Shown here: in pieces, positions 1 through 5,657 of the stretch
Numbering within the stretch: position 1 is the first letter of the stretch
Layout of the letters: each line of letters opens with the position of its first letter
Assembly: GCA_947176475.1 (NCBI GenBank)
Contig: CAMWQX010000090.1
Coordinates: 1-5,657, forward strand
Direction of reading: 5' to 3'
Source of the DNA: an uncultured Bacillota bacterium
GTDB taxonomy: Bacteria; Bacillota_I; Bacilli_A; RF39; UBA660
DNA length: 5,657 nt
Program-made: the position numbers and the translations under genes
Notes under the pieces: generated by a model
The model's input: only the letters and a program-made list of their open reading frames with translations
Databases searched by the model: none
Told to the model about the DNA's origin: nothing

Positions 1-640
1 GAAATATACAATAAAGATGGCGAGTATGATTTAGTAACAAATCTTGACTTAGAAATTGAAAAATATTTAATTGATGAAATCAAAAAAGAATACCCATCAT
101 TTGATATAGTAAGTGAAGAATATAACACTAATAATCAAGTAACCGAAAATTGTTTTATAATTGATCCAATTGATGGTACAATTAATTTTGCTAATAATCT
201 GCCTCTTTGGGGAATCCAGATAGCCTGTGTTAAAGATGGAAAAACAATAGCAAGTGTTATAAGTCTTCCACGTATTAATGAATTTTATTATGCTGATTCC
301 ACGGGTTCTTATTTAAACGACGAAAAAATTACCGTTAACGAAGTAGATATAAAGAAGACTTTATATGCTATTGATGGAAATAATAATTTGCCTTGTATGC
401 AAAGAATGCGCAAATATTCATCAAATCGTCGAAACTTTGGTGGTGTATGTGTTTCCATGGCTTTCTTAGCAAGCGGACGCATTCACGGCGCTGTATTTAG
501 AAGTGATAAACCATGGGATTATGAACCAGGATTATTTATATGTAAGATGGCTGGAGCTGCTGTTAAAAGTATCAATGGTTTCCATGCAGCTGCTATGAAT
601 CAAGAATACTTAGATATCCTTGAGCATGAAACAGCAAAAA
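1..640 (+). other. IMPase-family phosphatase domain
   Basis: This is the N-terminal domain of the fusion gene, missing its first helix. The D-L-V-T-N-L-D stretch (residues 10-16), the S-E-E metal site (38-40), D-P-I-D-G-T (55-60) and the late P-W-D (171-173) occur in the order and spacing of the IMPase/FIG superfamily. The middle section (about residues 85-160) is shorter than in human IMPA1, as in many bacterial members. Substrate specificity cannot be read from these motifs. Confidence 0.88.
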
Positions 641-1218
641 AAGTGGATAACTCCAATATCTTTGTTCTTCACTCCCTAAATGGCGATACTCTTAAAACTT
701 GGGGAGTAGATGTTAAAGAAACATTCGGAGCAAAAGAAATAGATGTCTATCTACCAGAATTTCCTATAAGAGTAGAATCTACCTATGAAGAATTTAAGAA
801 GAGATTATCCACTTATTTAGAAAATGGCAAATTAAATGAAAATTCTATTGTTATCTGTCATTCTATCGGAAATCCTTATTTTATAAGATTCTGTTATGAA
901 AATAATTTTATACCAAAGAATTACATCGCTGTTGCTCCAAGATGTATTTATGAATCTAAAATAGACAGAAATGATTATATAATTGATGTTATGAAACAAG
1001 CTATCGTAAAACCCGAGTATTTAAGTTTCATTAAAGATAATATCAAAACTTATTGCTTATATTCCGATGAAGCAATCGGTAATATGGATGAATTTACTAG
1101 ATTCATAAGTGATACTAATGCTACAGAAAAGTATCTTCAATACTATGATCATTTTGATGGATACCATCGCATTTATAAGATTCCAGAATTAAATGATTTA
1201 ATTGATGAGTTATTATAA
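1..1218 (+). CDS. Inositol monophosphatase family phosphatase fused to RBBP9/YdeN-type serine hydrolase (5' end missing)
   Basis: The frame is open from base 1 to the TAA at 1216-1218 (405 visible residues). Roughly 30-40 N-terminal residues lie outside the window, judged from the K-D-x-x-x-D-L-V-T stretch that sits near residue 36-46 in IMPase proteins. Visible residues 1 to ~205 are the Mg2+-dependent IMPase fold: S-E-E at 38-40, D-P-I-D-G-T at 55-60, and K-P-W-D ending at Asp173, which together supply the metal and catalytic ligands. Residues ~219-405 form an alpha/beta hydrolase of the RBBP9/YdeN type: HSLNGD near 224, C-H-S-I-G with nucleophile Ser288, probable catalytic Asp356 in SDEAIG, and His384 in YDHFDGY. 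Both active sites look intact. The substrate is unknown; sugar phosphates, inositol phosphates or nucleotide phosphates are all possible for the first domain. The protein is probably cytoplasmic and co-transcribed with the downstream dCMP deaminase. The two-domain fusion is unusual; both families normally occur as stand-alone proteins. Confidence 0.88.
   Translation, partial: EIYNKDGEYDLVTNLDLEIEKYLIDEIKKEYPSFDIVSEEYNTNNQVTENCFIIDPIDGTINFANNLPLWGIQIACVKDGKTIASVISLPRINEFYYADSTGSYLNDEKITVNEVDIKKTLYAIDGNNNLPCMQRMRKYSSNRRNFGGVCVSMAFLASGRIHGAVFRSDKPWDYEPGLFICKMAGAAVKSINGFHAAAMNQEYLDILEHETAKKVDNSNIFVLHSLNGDTLKTWGVDVKETFGAKEIDVYLPEFPIRVESTYEEFKKRLSTYLENGKLNENSIVICHSIGNPYFIRFCYENNFIPKNYIAVAPRCIYESKIDRNDYIIDVMKQAIVKPEYLSFIKDNIKTYCLYSDEAIGNMDEFTRFISDTNATEKYLQYYDHFDGYHRIYKIPELNDLIDELL
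645..1215 (+). other. RBBP9/YdeN-like alpha/beta hydrolase domain
   Basis: This is the C-terminal domain of the fusion gene, about 190 residues, which is the normal full length of a stand-alone RBBP9/YdeN protein. It begins with a beta strand leading into HSLNGD followed by T-W. It then has L-P-E-F-P before a long helix, the nucleophile elbow C-H-S-I-G (Ser288, with Cys in place of the usual first Gly), the S-D-E acid (Asp356) and the D-H-F histidine (His384). It ends with I-P-E-L, as family members often do. Activity as a serine hydrolase is inferred from the intact triad; the substrate is unknown. Confidence 0.8.
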
Positions 1219-1224
1219 AGGAAG
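1219..1224 (+). promoter_or_regulatory. Ribosome binding site of the dCMP deaminase gene
   Basis: AGGAAG lies directly after the TAA of the upstream gene and 7 bases before the ATG at 1232. It settles the start: the in-frame TTG at 1202 and ATG at 1205, both inside the upstream gene, have no comparable site. Confidence 0.75.
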
Positions 1225-1231
1225 TGTTAAA

Positions 1232-1783
1232 ATGTCTACAAAGAGAAAAGAATATTTAAATTGGGAAGAATACTTCATGGGCTGTGCCATTCTTTCTTCC
1301 ATGCGCAGTAAAGATCCTAGTAATCAAATTGGAGCATGTATTGTTAATGAAGAAACTAAAAAGATTTTATCTATTGGCTATAATGGATTAACTAGTGGAA
1401 TGAACGATGATAACTTTGATTGGGAGTCAACAGGTGAAAAAACTGGTGTATTAAAAAATGTTAAAGACTTTTATGTTGTTCACGCTGAGCGTAATGCTAT
1501 ATTAAATTATTGTGGCAATACTAAGGATTTAAAAGGAGCAACTCTTTATATGACATGGTTCCCTTGTACAGAATGTACCAAAGAGATAATTCAAGTTGGC
1601 ATAAAAAAAATAGTTTATTTAAGAATGTTTTCTAAACCAGAACATGTTGAAATTAGTAAGATAATGTTAGAAAATGCGGGAGTAGAAATTGTTGCTTATA
1701 ATAAACGCGAAAATATGCCTAAAAGCGAGATTCAAGAGATAACTAATAAAATCCAAAAAATGTTTAAGGATTTAAGTGATTAA
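1232..1783 (+). CDS. Deoxycytidylate (dCMP) deaminase
   Basis: This 183-residue cytoplasmic zinc enzyme is predicted to convert dCMP to dUMP, the precursor for thymidylate synthase. The zinc site is clear: H-A-E-R-N-A at 84-89 (His84 ligand, Glu86 general acid/base) and P-C-T-E-C at 111-115 (Cys112 and Cys115 ligands). An N-terminal W-E-E-Y-F-M-G helix, the S-N-Q-I-G-A strand (30-35) and G-Y-N-G (49-52) are typical of the dCMP deaminase branch of the ComE/CDA family. The length is close to bacterial and T4-type enzymes. G-Y-N-G belongs to the region used for dCTP/dTTP allostery in characterised members, so feedback control is possible but not shown. The start at 1232 is chosen because of the well-spaced AGGAAG. 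Only 13 bases separate it from the upstream phosphatase-hydrolase gene, which suggests one transcript. The last ~25 residues are a charged helix. ComEB-like naming is possible, but a dCMP deaminase role fits better. Confidence 0.93.
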   Translation: MSTKRKEYLNWEEYFMGCAILSSMRSKDPSNQIGACIVNEETKKILSIGYNGLTSGMNDDNFDWESTGEKTGVLKNVKDFYVVHAERNAILNYCGNTKDLKGATLYMTWFPCTECTKEIIQVGIKKIVYLRMFSKPEHVEISKIMLENAGVEIVAYNKRENMPKSEIQEITNKIQKMFKDLSD

Positions 1784-1825
1784 TGCACAAAAAAAGAAGA
1801 ATTACTTCTTCTTTTTTGTTTGTGT
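1784..1825. terminator. Bidirectional intrinsic terminator between convergent genes
   Basis: A perfect 12-bp inverted repeat (1790-1801 with 1806-1817) encloses the 4-base loop TTAC. Each arm is six A/T pairs plus G-A-A-G-A-A or its complement, so the stem carries its own poly-A on the left and poly-T on the right. It can therefore act for transcripts from either side. It starts 6 bases after the dCMP deaminase stop and ends 12 bases before the stop of the minus-strand lipoprotein gene. The stem is GC-poor, so its strength is uncertain, but the position is exactly where a shared terminator is expected. Confidence 0.75.
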
Positions 1826-1829
1826 GTAA

Positions 1830-2294
1830 CTATTTCTCACAAGTTGCGCCAGCAGCTTCATATAAAGATTTCATGTCATCAATACTAACTTTTCCATCTT
1901 TAATTATTTGACCCATAGCTGAATTAATCTTAATCATTGCATCAGTATCAACTTTAGTATAGTCGATGTTAGTAGTACTTGTTAGTACATTTTCTTCGAT
2001 TTTTACTTCATTGTCATAATGATCAAGTTTAGCATAATCAGCATATAGAGCTTCAATTCCTTTTTTTACTTCCTCTAGAGCATCAGCGCTATCCTTATCA
2101 GTTTCCATTGTTTCAACAGTTTTAACAGTTTCAACATATTTTCCTTTATATGTTACTTCATATTTAGATTCAGTTTTGATTCCATTTTGATTCAAGTGAC
2201 TTGAGCATTTCATAGTCTTTACAGAATCATCACCACATCCAGTTAATGTTAAAACAACTAGAGCTAAGCAAGAAACAAGAATACCTTTCTTCAT
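1830..2294 (-). CDS. Small YehR/DUF1307-like lipoprotein
   Basis: This is a 154-residue secreted lipoprotein. Residues 1-19 are a signal peptide: M-K-K, a hydrophobic core, then L-T-G-C with Cys20 as the lipidation and cleavage site, so the mature protein should be anchored on the outer face of the membrane. The mature part has a beta-strand-like repeat-rich segment (V-E-T-V-K-T-V-E-T-M near 54-63), a helical stretch (68-90) and an N-I-D-Y-T-K-V-D strand (109-116). This order and length resemble the YehR/DUF1307 lipoprotein family, whose function is unknown. Cys30 and Cys152 bracket the mature domain and could form a disulfide. The ATG at 2294 is chosen because the SD-like AAAGGA is 10 bases upstream of it; the in-frame GTG at 2303 lies only one base from that site. 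The gene is monocistronic, convergent with the dCMP deaminase and divergent from the sigma-factor gene. Confidence 0.85.
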   Translation of the reverse strand: MKKGILVSCLALVVLTLTGCGDDSVKTMKCSSHLNQNGIKTESKYEVTYKGKYVETVKTVETMETDKDSADALEEVKKGIEALYADYAKLDHYDNEVKIEENVLTSTTNIDYTKVDTDAMIKINSAMGQIIKDGKVSIDDMKSLYEAAGATCEK

Positions 2295-2304
2295 TATCCA
2301 CACA

Positions 2305-2310
2305 TCCTTT
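2305..2310 (-). promoter_or_regulatory. Ribosome binding site of the lipoprotein gene
   Basis: On the minus strand AAAGGA ends 10 bases before the ATG at 2294. This spacing supports ATG over the upstream in-frame GTG at 2303, which would leave a single base of spacing. Confidence 0.6.
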
Positions 2311-2319
2311 CATAAACAT

Positions 2320-2328
2320 AATATACCA
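2320..2328 (-). promoter_or_regulatory. Extended -10 promoter candidate of the lipoprotein gene
   Basis: Read on the minus strand this is TGGTATATT, that is the TG-N extension followed by a TATATT hexamer (one mismatch to TATAAT). No good -35 hexamer lies 16-18 bases upstream, as is common for extended -10 promoters. Transcription would start near 2313, giving a leader of under 20 bases that just includes the ribosome binding site. The call is based on pattern only, in very AT-rich DNA. Confidence 0.45.
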
Positions 2329-2391
2329 AAATATATGAAAAAATAAAAGACTTTAGTAATAAAATGTCGAAAAAAAATCTAAACTTTTACT

Positions 2392-2419
2392 TTTATTTAA
2401 TATAAATTTATTGTATTAT
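2392..2419 (+). promoter_or_regulatory. Weak promoter candidate of the giant sigma-factor gene
   Basis: TATTAT at 2414-2419 could be a -10 hexamer, with TTTATT at 2392-2397 as a poor -35 (three of six matches) across a 16-base spacer. The start would fall near 2426, a few bases before the ribosome binding site. The DNA here is almost entirely A/T, so such matches arise easily by chance. A promoter read by an alternative sigma factor would not be recognised this way. Confidence 0.3.
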
Positions 2420-2429
2420 ATAGATATTT

Positions 2430-2436
2430 AGGAGAA
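2430..2436 (+). promoter_or_regulatory. Strong ribosome binding site of the giant sigma-factor gene
   Basis: AGGAGAA sits 7 bases before the ATG at 2444. It is the best Shine-Dalgarno match in the window and fixes the start of the long open frame. Confidence 0.85.
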
Positions 2437-2443
2437 TTCGTAT

Positions 2444-5400
2444 ATGAGTGTAGAAAAAGAAGAAGTAATAGCATTAAATGAATTGGCAGATGCAGCTCTT
2501 ATATCCGGTTACGAAGGTAATTCTGAACTCTTCGACATTGTTCATGACTATCTTCAAAGTCTTAAGAGATTTCCTCTTTTAAGTGAAGAAGAGACCAAAG
2601 ATTTATTAATAAAATATCATGTTCATGGAGATTTATCAGCACGTGAAAAACTCATCAATCATAACTTACGTTTAGTTGTTTGGTATGTTAAACGTCGAAA
2701 GAAATTTACTAAGTCATATGAATTTATCGATCTTATTCAAACGGGAAATATTGGCCTTGTTAAAGCTGTCGATACTTTTGATTTGTCAAAAGGCTTTACT
2801 CTTTCAACATATGTTGCTACTTGTATTCATAATGAATTGCATAAAGAACTTGCCAATAATGACCGAACAATTCGTTTTCCATCTTATCTTGTTGATTTAA
2901 TTAACAAATATCGTAGATATAAAAATACCTATTTTAATGAAAAAGGTAAGAATCCAACACCAGAAGAAATATGTGAATTTTTAAATATAACACCTGAACA
3001 ACTAAAAGAACTAGAGGAAAACTTAAGAATTTCGGATAATCCAGATTCCTTAAATCGTGAAATTAATACAGAAGAAGGTACTCTTCTTGAGGAATTTGTT
3101 GAAGACACTAATGTTAAGGGATACGAACAATTTGAAAAAATATTAGATGATAAAATTCTTTGTTATAAAATTAAGAAAATCTTATCTCCTCAAGATTATT
3201 ATTTGGTTTTTCACCACATTCTATCTCCACACAAGCATACATTGGAGGTTTTAGGAAATACTTTTGGGCTAACTCGCGAAAGAATTAGACAAAGAGTAGA
3301 AGCTTCATTAAGAAGAATAAAGAGATCAGGAATATTTAAAGCAAAAGTTGATAATGACCTTAGAGATATTCACAATTTTTATGCTAGACCAATTAATTTT
3401 CGTGCAAAAGTAATCCTCCTATATTTGAAAAATCAAATACCTAACGAAGATTATAATTATCTTTATCATTTTTTCTATTTAGGAACGAGTGAAGAAAGTT
3501 TTATGCGTAAATACCACATTGAAAGAAATACCTTTCAAGTGTTCAAAGAGTACATGGAATCTACCTATGCAAACATCTATAATCTAACACCAGAAGACTA
3601 TAGTGAAATATTTAATAAGATAAAAAGGCAATACACAGTAGGTCAAATCTTTGATTTAGACATAACCATTAATTATGATAACTCATTTGCTATAAAGGAA
3701 AAACTTGATGCCATGTCAAAAGAAGAATTACTTCAACATATCGGTCCTTATTATGAGAATTTTACAAAAGATCAAAAAGAATTAATTGAAGAATACTACG
3801 ATGAAACCGTCTTTCGTGAAGATGTCTTTTATACAAGATTAATCGATGCTAAAATTAACCTTGCTAATCTTGGTTACAAGGGCGAAAGAAACTTACCAAT
3901 CAATCTTCTTTATAAAACATACGTAAATGACCGAGATATCTTTGATCTTGATTATCAAGAATACTTAGAAGGCACTCTTTTCCGTGATATAACTGGTAAG
4001 AAAGTACCTTTTAATGCAGCAATGGGGCGAAGAAAAAATAATACAATTCGTCGTTTAAGTCAATTATACTATAAGATAGATAACTTCTTTGCCTATGAAT
4101 TACCCGAAAATGAAATAAAGAGAATTCTTAAACAATATGACTATCTCTTTAATGAAGATGAAGTTAAAGTCATTAATCTCCATTATATAAATCCTGAAGG
4201 TAATTTAAGTATAAAAGAATTGATGAAAGAATTAGATATTGATGATAAAAATGAAGTTAACTCCTTAAGTCGTCTAACTTACTATAAAGTTGTAAGTTTA
4301 TATCTTGGATTATATACTAAATGTGTTATCAAAAATGAAGATGTCTATATGAAATATATCAATAATCCTAATTTCCGTATGGTTCCTCTAAATCGCGAAG
4401 TATGTCGAATGCGCTTTCAAGATCACTTAGATTATAAAGAAATCAAAGATAAATTAGGTCTAGAATCTACCCAGAAAGTTTCTAATATTATTGGGAAATC
4501 TTTAGTATTAATTGATACGCATCATTATAATATCAATAATGATACAATATACGAAGAAGACATGATTCGTGAATTATTTGCTGCCAAAGATAACTTCACT
4601 GAACAAGAAATGAATATTATCTTTGATCGTTATACTAACGGTCTAGAAGCCGAAGATATTTATTCTAAATATAATATATCTAAAAAAGAATATATGAATT
4701 TAATCACGCGATTTACTAGTACTTATCAAAACTTTTATGCTGCCGATATTACCTATGAAGATGTCCGTGACGAAATAACAGCCCATCCTACAGACTGTGT
4801 TCTTAATGATACTCAAAAGGGTATTTTAGCATACCTCTTCGGCGTAAAAAGTTCTTTTAATCCTCATGGAGAAATTCTTCCTAAGGAAGACATTAAAGAA
4901 CGATTAGATATTGACGAAAATGCCTATAACAATCATCGCAAAATGGGATTAACCTTTCTCGGTTGCAAGAAAAAAGGAATATATGGAAATCAATTAGGAA
5001 GGCTAAGCCAAGAGGATGTTAGAGTCGCTTTAAATGATCCTAATATTCCATTAAAACCCGATGAAAAATTATTACTTCGTCAAATAAAGGGAATTGATAC
5101 AGAAACTTTAACTGTTGAGGAGTTAGCTAAGATTCATAATGTGGCACCTTCATCAATTCGCCGTCGTGTAACTATGTCTTATCTTAATATTTTAAAATAT
5201 CAAGAAGGATTAAAAGAAAAAAGAATTGATTATGAAATTGATGTTGTACCTCGCTTAAGATATTTCCCATTAATTGAACAATATCAATTAACTGATCTTT
5301 ATCGTGATCATTTTGAAGCTAAGGATTTTGTTAAAAAGTATGGTATTACTAAAGAACAAGCCTGGGTATTAATGGAAAAATTAGAAAGAAGATTAATGTA

Positions 5401-5657
5401 TCTAATTAAATATAAAAAAGCTCGCAAATTTGATTTTGACTATGCTCGCAGTGTTTTAGATAAAGAAGATTTACCATTCTTCGGTAATTATGAATTGGCT
5501 CGTTATTACTATGATCGTTATTTTGGTGATGATGGCGAGTTGGCTGATAGTCGTGGGGACTTAATCGAAGAATTAGAAATAAGTGAAGAAACCAAAACTT
5601 CTGCTATGGTTCGTGATTTAATGATTTCTTGTCTAATGTATAAGGATGGAATACGAA
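2444..5657 (+). CDS. Giant sigma-70 family sigma factor with a >770-residue multi-HTH extension (3' end missing)
   Basis: One frame runs without a stop for 1071 codons and leaves the window. Residues ~28-63 resemble sigma region 1.2. Residues 67-148 are region 2: H-N-L-R-L-V-V at 73-79, then D-L-I-Q-T-G-N-I-G-L at 96-105, F-D at 112-113, S-T-Y at 121-123, and R-T-I-R-F-P at 141-146. Residues ~147-224 are region 3, with P-T-P-E-E-I at 171-176 and E-E-F-V-E-D at 216-221. Residues ~225-295 are region 4, ending in the helix-turn-helix with T-R-E-R-I-R-Q (277-283). This should direct RNA polymerase to promoters. From ~300 on, about ten degenerate region-4-like units follow. Normal sigma factors end near residue 300 of this alignment. 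The tail has no recognisable membrane segment or enzyme motif. It could read extra DNA, bind regulators or hold sigma inactive; none of these is shown. Codon use and AT content look the same along the gene, so no recent graft is evident. The sigma call is secure; the tail's function is unknown. Confidence 0.9.
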   Translation, partial: MSVEKEEVIALNELADAALISGYEGNSELFDIVHDYLQSLKRFPLLSEEETKDLLIKYHVHGDLSAREKLINHNLRLVVWYVKRRKKFTKSYEFIDLIQTGNIGLVKAVDTFDLSKGFTLSTYVATCIHNELHKELANNDRTIRFPSYLVDLINKYRRYKNTYFNEKGKNPTPEEICEFLNITPEQLKELEENLRISDNPDSLNREINTEEGTLLEEFVEDTNVKGYEQFEKILDDKILCYKIKKILSPQDYYLVFHHILSPHKHTLEVLGNTFGLTRERIRQRVEASLRRIKRSGIFKAKVDNDLRDIHNFYARPINFRAKVILLYLKNQIPNEDYNYLYHFFYLGTSEESFMRKYHIERNTFQVFKEYMESTYANIYNLTPEDYSEIFNKIKRQYTVGQIFDLDITINYDNSFAIKEKLDAMSKEELLQHIGPYYENFTKDQKELIEEYYDETVFREDVFYTRLIDAKINLANLGYKGERNLPINLLYKTYVNDRDIFDLDYQEYLEGTLFRDITGKKVPFNAAMGRRKNNTIRRLSQLYYKIDNFFAYELPENEIKRILKQYDYLFNEDEVKVINLHYINPEGNLSIKELMKELDIDDKNEVNSLSRLTYYKVVSLYLGLYTKCVIKNEDVYMKYINNPNFRMVPLNREVCRMRFQDHLDYKEIKDKLGLESTQKVSNIIGKSLVLIDTHHYNINNDTIYEEDMIRELFAAKDNFTEQEMNIIFDRYTNGLEAEDIYSKYNISKKEYMNLITRFTSTYQNFYAADITYEDVRDEITAHPTDCVLNDTQKGILAYLFGVKSSFNPHGEILPKEDIKERLDIDENAYNNHRKMGLTFLGCKKKGIYGNQLGRLSQEDVRVALNDPNIPLKPDEKLLLRQIKGIDTETLTVEELAKIHNVAPSSIRRRVTMSYLNILKYQEGLKEKRIDYEIDVVPRLRYFPLIEQYQLTDLYRDHFEAKDFVKKYGITKEQAWVLMEKLERRLMYLIKYKKARKFDFDYARSVLDKEDLPFFGNYELARYYYDRYFGDDGELADSRGDLIEELEISEETKTSAMVRDLMISCLMYKDGIR
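2525..3328 (+). other. Complete sigma-70 core (regions 1.2 to 4.2)
   Basis: Residues ~28-295 of the giant protein align by eye with the whole conserved core of group 1-3 sigma factors, including region 3, which ECF sigma factors lack. Region 4.2 keeps Arg278, Glu279 and Gln283 at the positions of E. coli sigma-70 Arg584, Glu585 and Gln589, which read the -35 element. Region 2.3/2.4 departs from the housekeeping type: Thr126-Cys127 replace the Trp433-Trp434 pair, and Asn130 and His133 replace Gln437 and Thr440. The string C-I-x-N-E-L (127-132) recalls the C-I-E-N-E-I of sporulation sigmas E and K. This points to an alternative, not the primary, sigma factor. Confidence 0.85.
3437..5650 (+). 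repeat. Tandem degenerate region-4/HTH-like protein repeats in the sigma extension
   Basis: Units recognised by eye, in residues of the giant protein: 332-371, 440-478 (poor), 490-549 (poor), 569-620, 649-693, 718-765, 787-840, 870-920, 941-990 and 1010-1069. The shared pattern is a helix with hydrophobic residues and an aromatic or basic end (for example FTEQEMNIIFDRY at 718-730), a short loop, a helix of the type E-D/E-L/I-x-x-x-x-x-I (SIKELMKELDI at 589-599; TVEELAKIHNV at 890-900), a turn, and a longer helix rich in L/I/Y. This is the layout of sigma region 4.1-4.2 at 248-293. Identity between units is low, and nothing repeats at DNA level. The two poor units may be misassigned. Confidence 0.6.

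Larger units (their letters stand above)
2295..2443. other. Divergent AT-rich intergenic region
   Basis: This stretch separates the minus-strand lipoprotein from the plus-strand sigma-factor gene and holds both ribosome binding sites and promoter candidates. It also holds an imperfect dyad: 2341-2349 pairs with 2390-2398 over nine bases and, after an unequal internal loop, 2352-2356 pairs with 2379-2383. An operator or leader hairpin is conceivable, but the composition makes chance likely. No riboswitch or small gene is recognisable. Confidence 0.4.

Noticed and set aside
388..390. TTG at 388 as the start of the phosphatase-hydrolase gene
   Set aside because: The same frame continues upstream to base 1 and carries the S-E-E and D-P-I-D-G-T motifs; starting at 388 would remove most of the phosphatase active site.
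1202..1231. TTG at 1202 or ATG at 1205 as the dCMP deaminase start
   Set aside because: They lie inside the upstream gene without a good ribosome binding site, and the added residues include the translated AGGAAG; the ATG at 1232 has proper spacing and gives the usual family N-terminus.
2295..2303. GTG at 2303 as the lipoprotein start
   Set aside because: It is one base from the Shine-Dalgarno sequence, and it would put Trp-Ile before the standard M-K-K signal peptide start.
2341..2398. Imperfect dyad as a terminator or riboswitch
   Set aside because: The stem is almost all A/T with a 22-base loop and an unequal internal loop, no gene ends beside it, and such matches are common in this composition.
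2676..2900. A 74-codon open frame on the plus strand
   Set aside because: It lies in another frame wholly inside the region 2-3 coding part of the sigma gene, begins without a ribosome binding site and encodes a low-complexity Leu/Ile-rich product typical of a shadow frame in AT-rich DNA.
3344..5657. Tail of the sigma gene as a separate downstream gene joined by a sequencing error
   Set aside because: No ribosome binding site with a convincing start is seen near residue 300, the frame is continuous, and the tail repeats resemble region 4 of the same protein. An assembly error beyond this cannot be excluded without reads.
1..5657. CRISPR array, tRNA/rRNA genes, insertion sequence or phage module
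   Set aside because: No regularly spaced DNA repeats, cloverleaf or rRNA sequence, transposase motifs or terminal inverted repeats were seen on either strand.

Overview
The window comes from a low-GC bacterium of the Firmicutes/Bacilli-Mycoplasmatota type. It is strongly AT-rich by eye, uses A/T-ending codons, has AGGA-type ribosome binding sites and U-rich terminators, and encodes a classical lipobox. Tryptophan is encoded by TGG and every visible stop is TAA, so the standard bacterial code fits and a Mycoplasma-type code (TGA = Trp) is not indicated. The exact genus cannot be read from the sequence.

Layout. Positions 1-1218 (+) hold the 3' part of a two-domain gene. An inositol-monophosphatase-family phosphatase is fused in frame to an RBBP9/YdeN-type alpha/beta serine hydrolase. 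Thirteen bases later, with its own ribosome binding site, a deoxycytidylate deaminase gene follows (1232-1783, +), so the two are probably one operon. Just after it is a short AT-rich hairpin (1790-1817) with poly-A on one side and poly-T on the other. It probably ends both this operon and the convergent gene that follows. Positions 1830-2294 (-) encode a small YehR/DUF1307-like lipoprotein. An AT-rich divergent intergenic region (2295-2443) carries promoter candidates for both directions.

From 2444 to the end of the window (5657, +) one uninterrupted reading frame of 1071 codons runs off the edge. Its first ~300 residues form a complete sigma-70-type sigma factor (regions 1.2, 2, 3 and 4). 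The remaining 770 or more residues are a long extension in which I recognise about ten degenerate copies of a region-4-like helix-turn-helix unit, roughly 65-85 residues apart. Several copies are preceded by a recurring E-D-V/M linker motif. A sigma factor of this size and architecture is far outside the usual 200-600 residue range and is the main discovery candidate here.

The left half looks like metabolic housekeeping: phosphate-ester hydrolysis, an uncharacterised serine hydrolase, and dUMP supply for thymidylate. The right half is a transcription gene that starts its own unit. No anti-sigma factor, RNA gene, mobile element or CRISPR array is visible.
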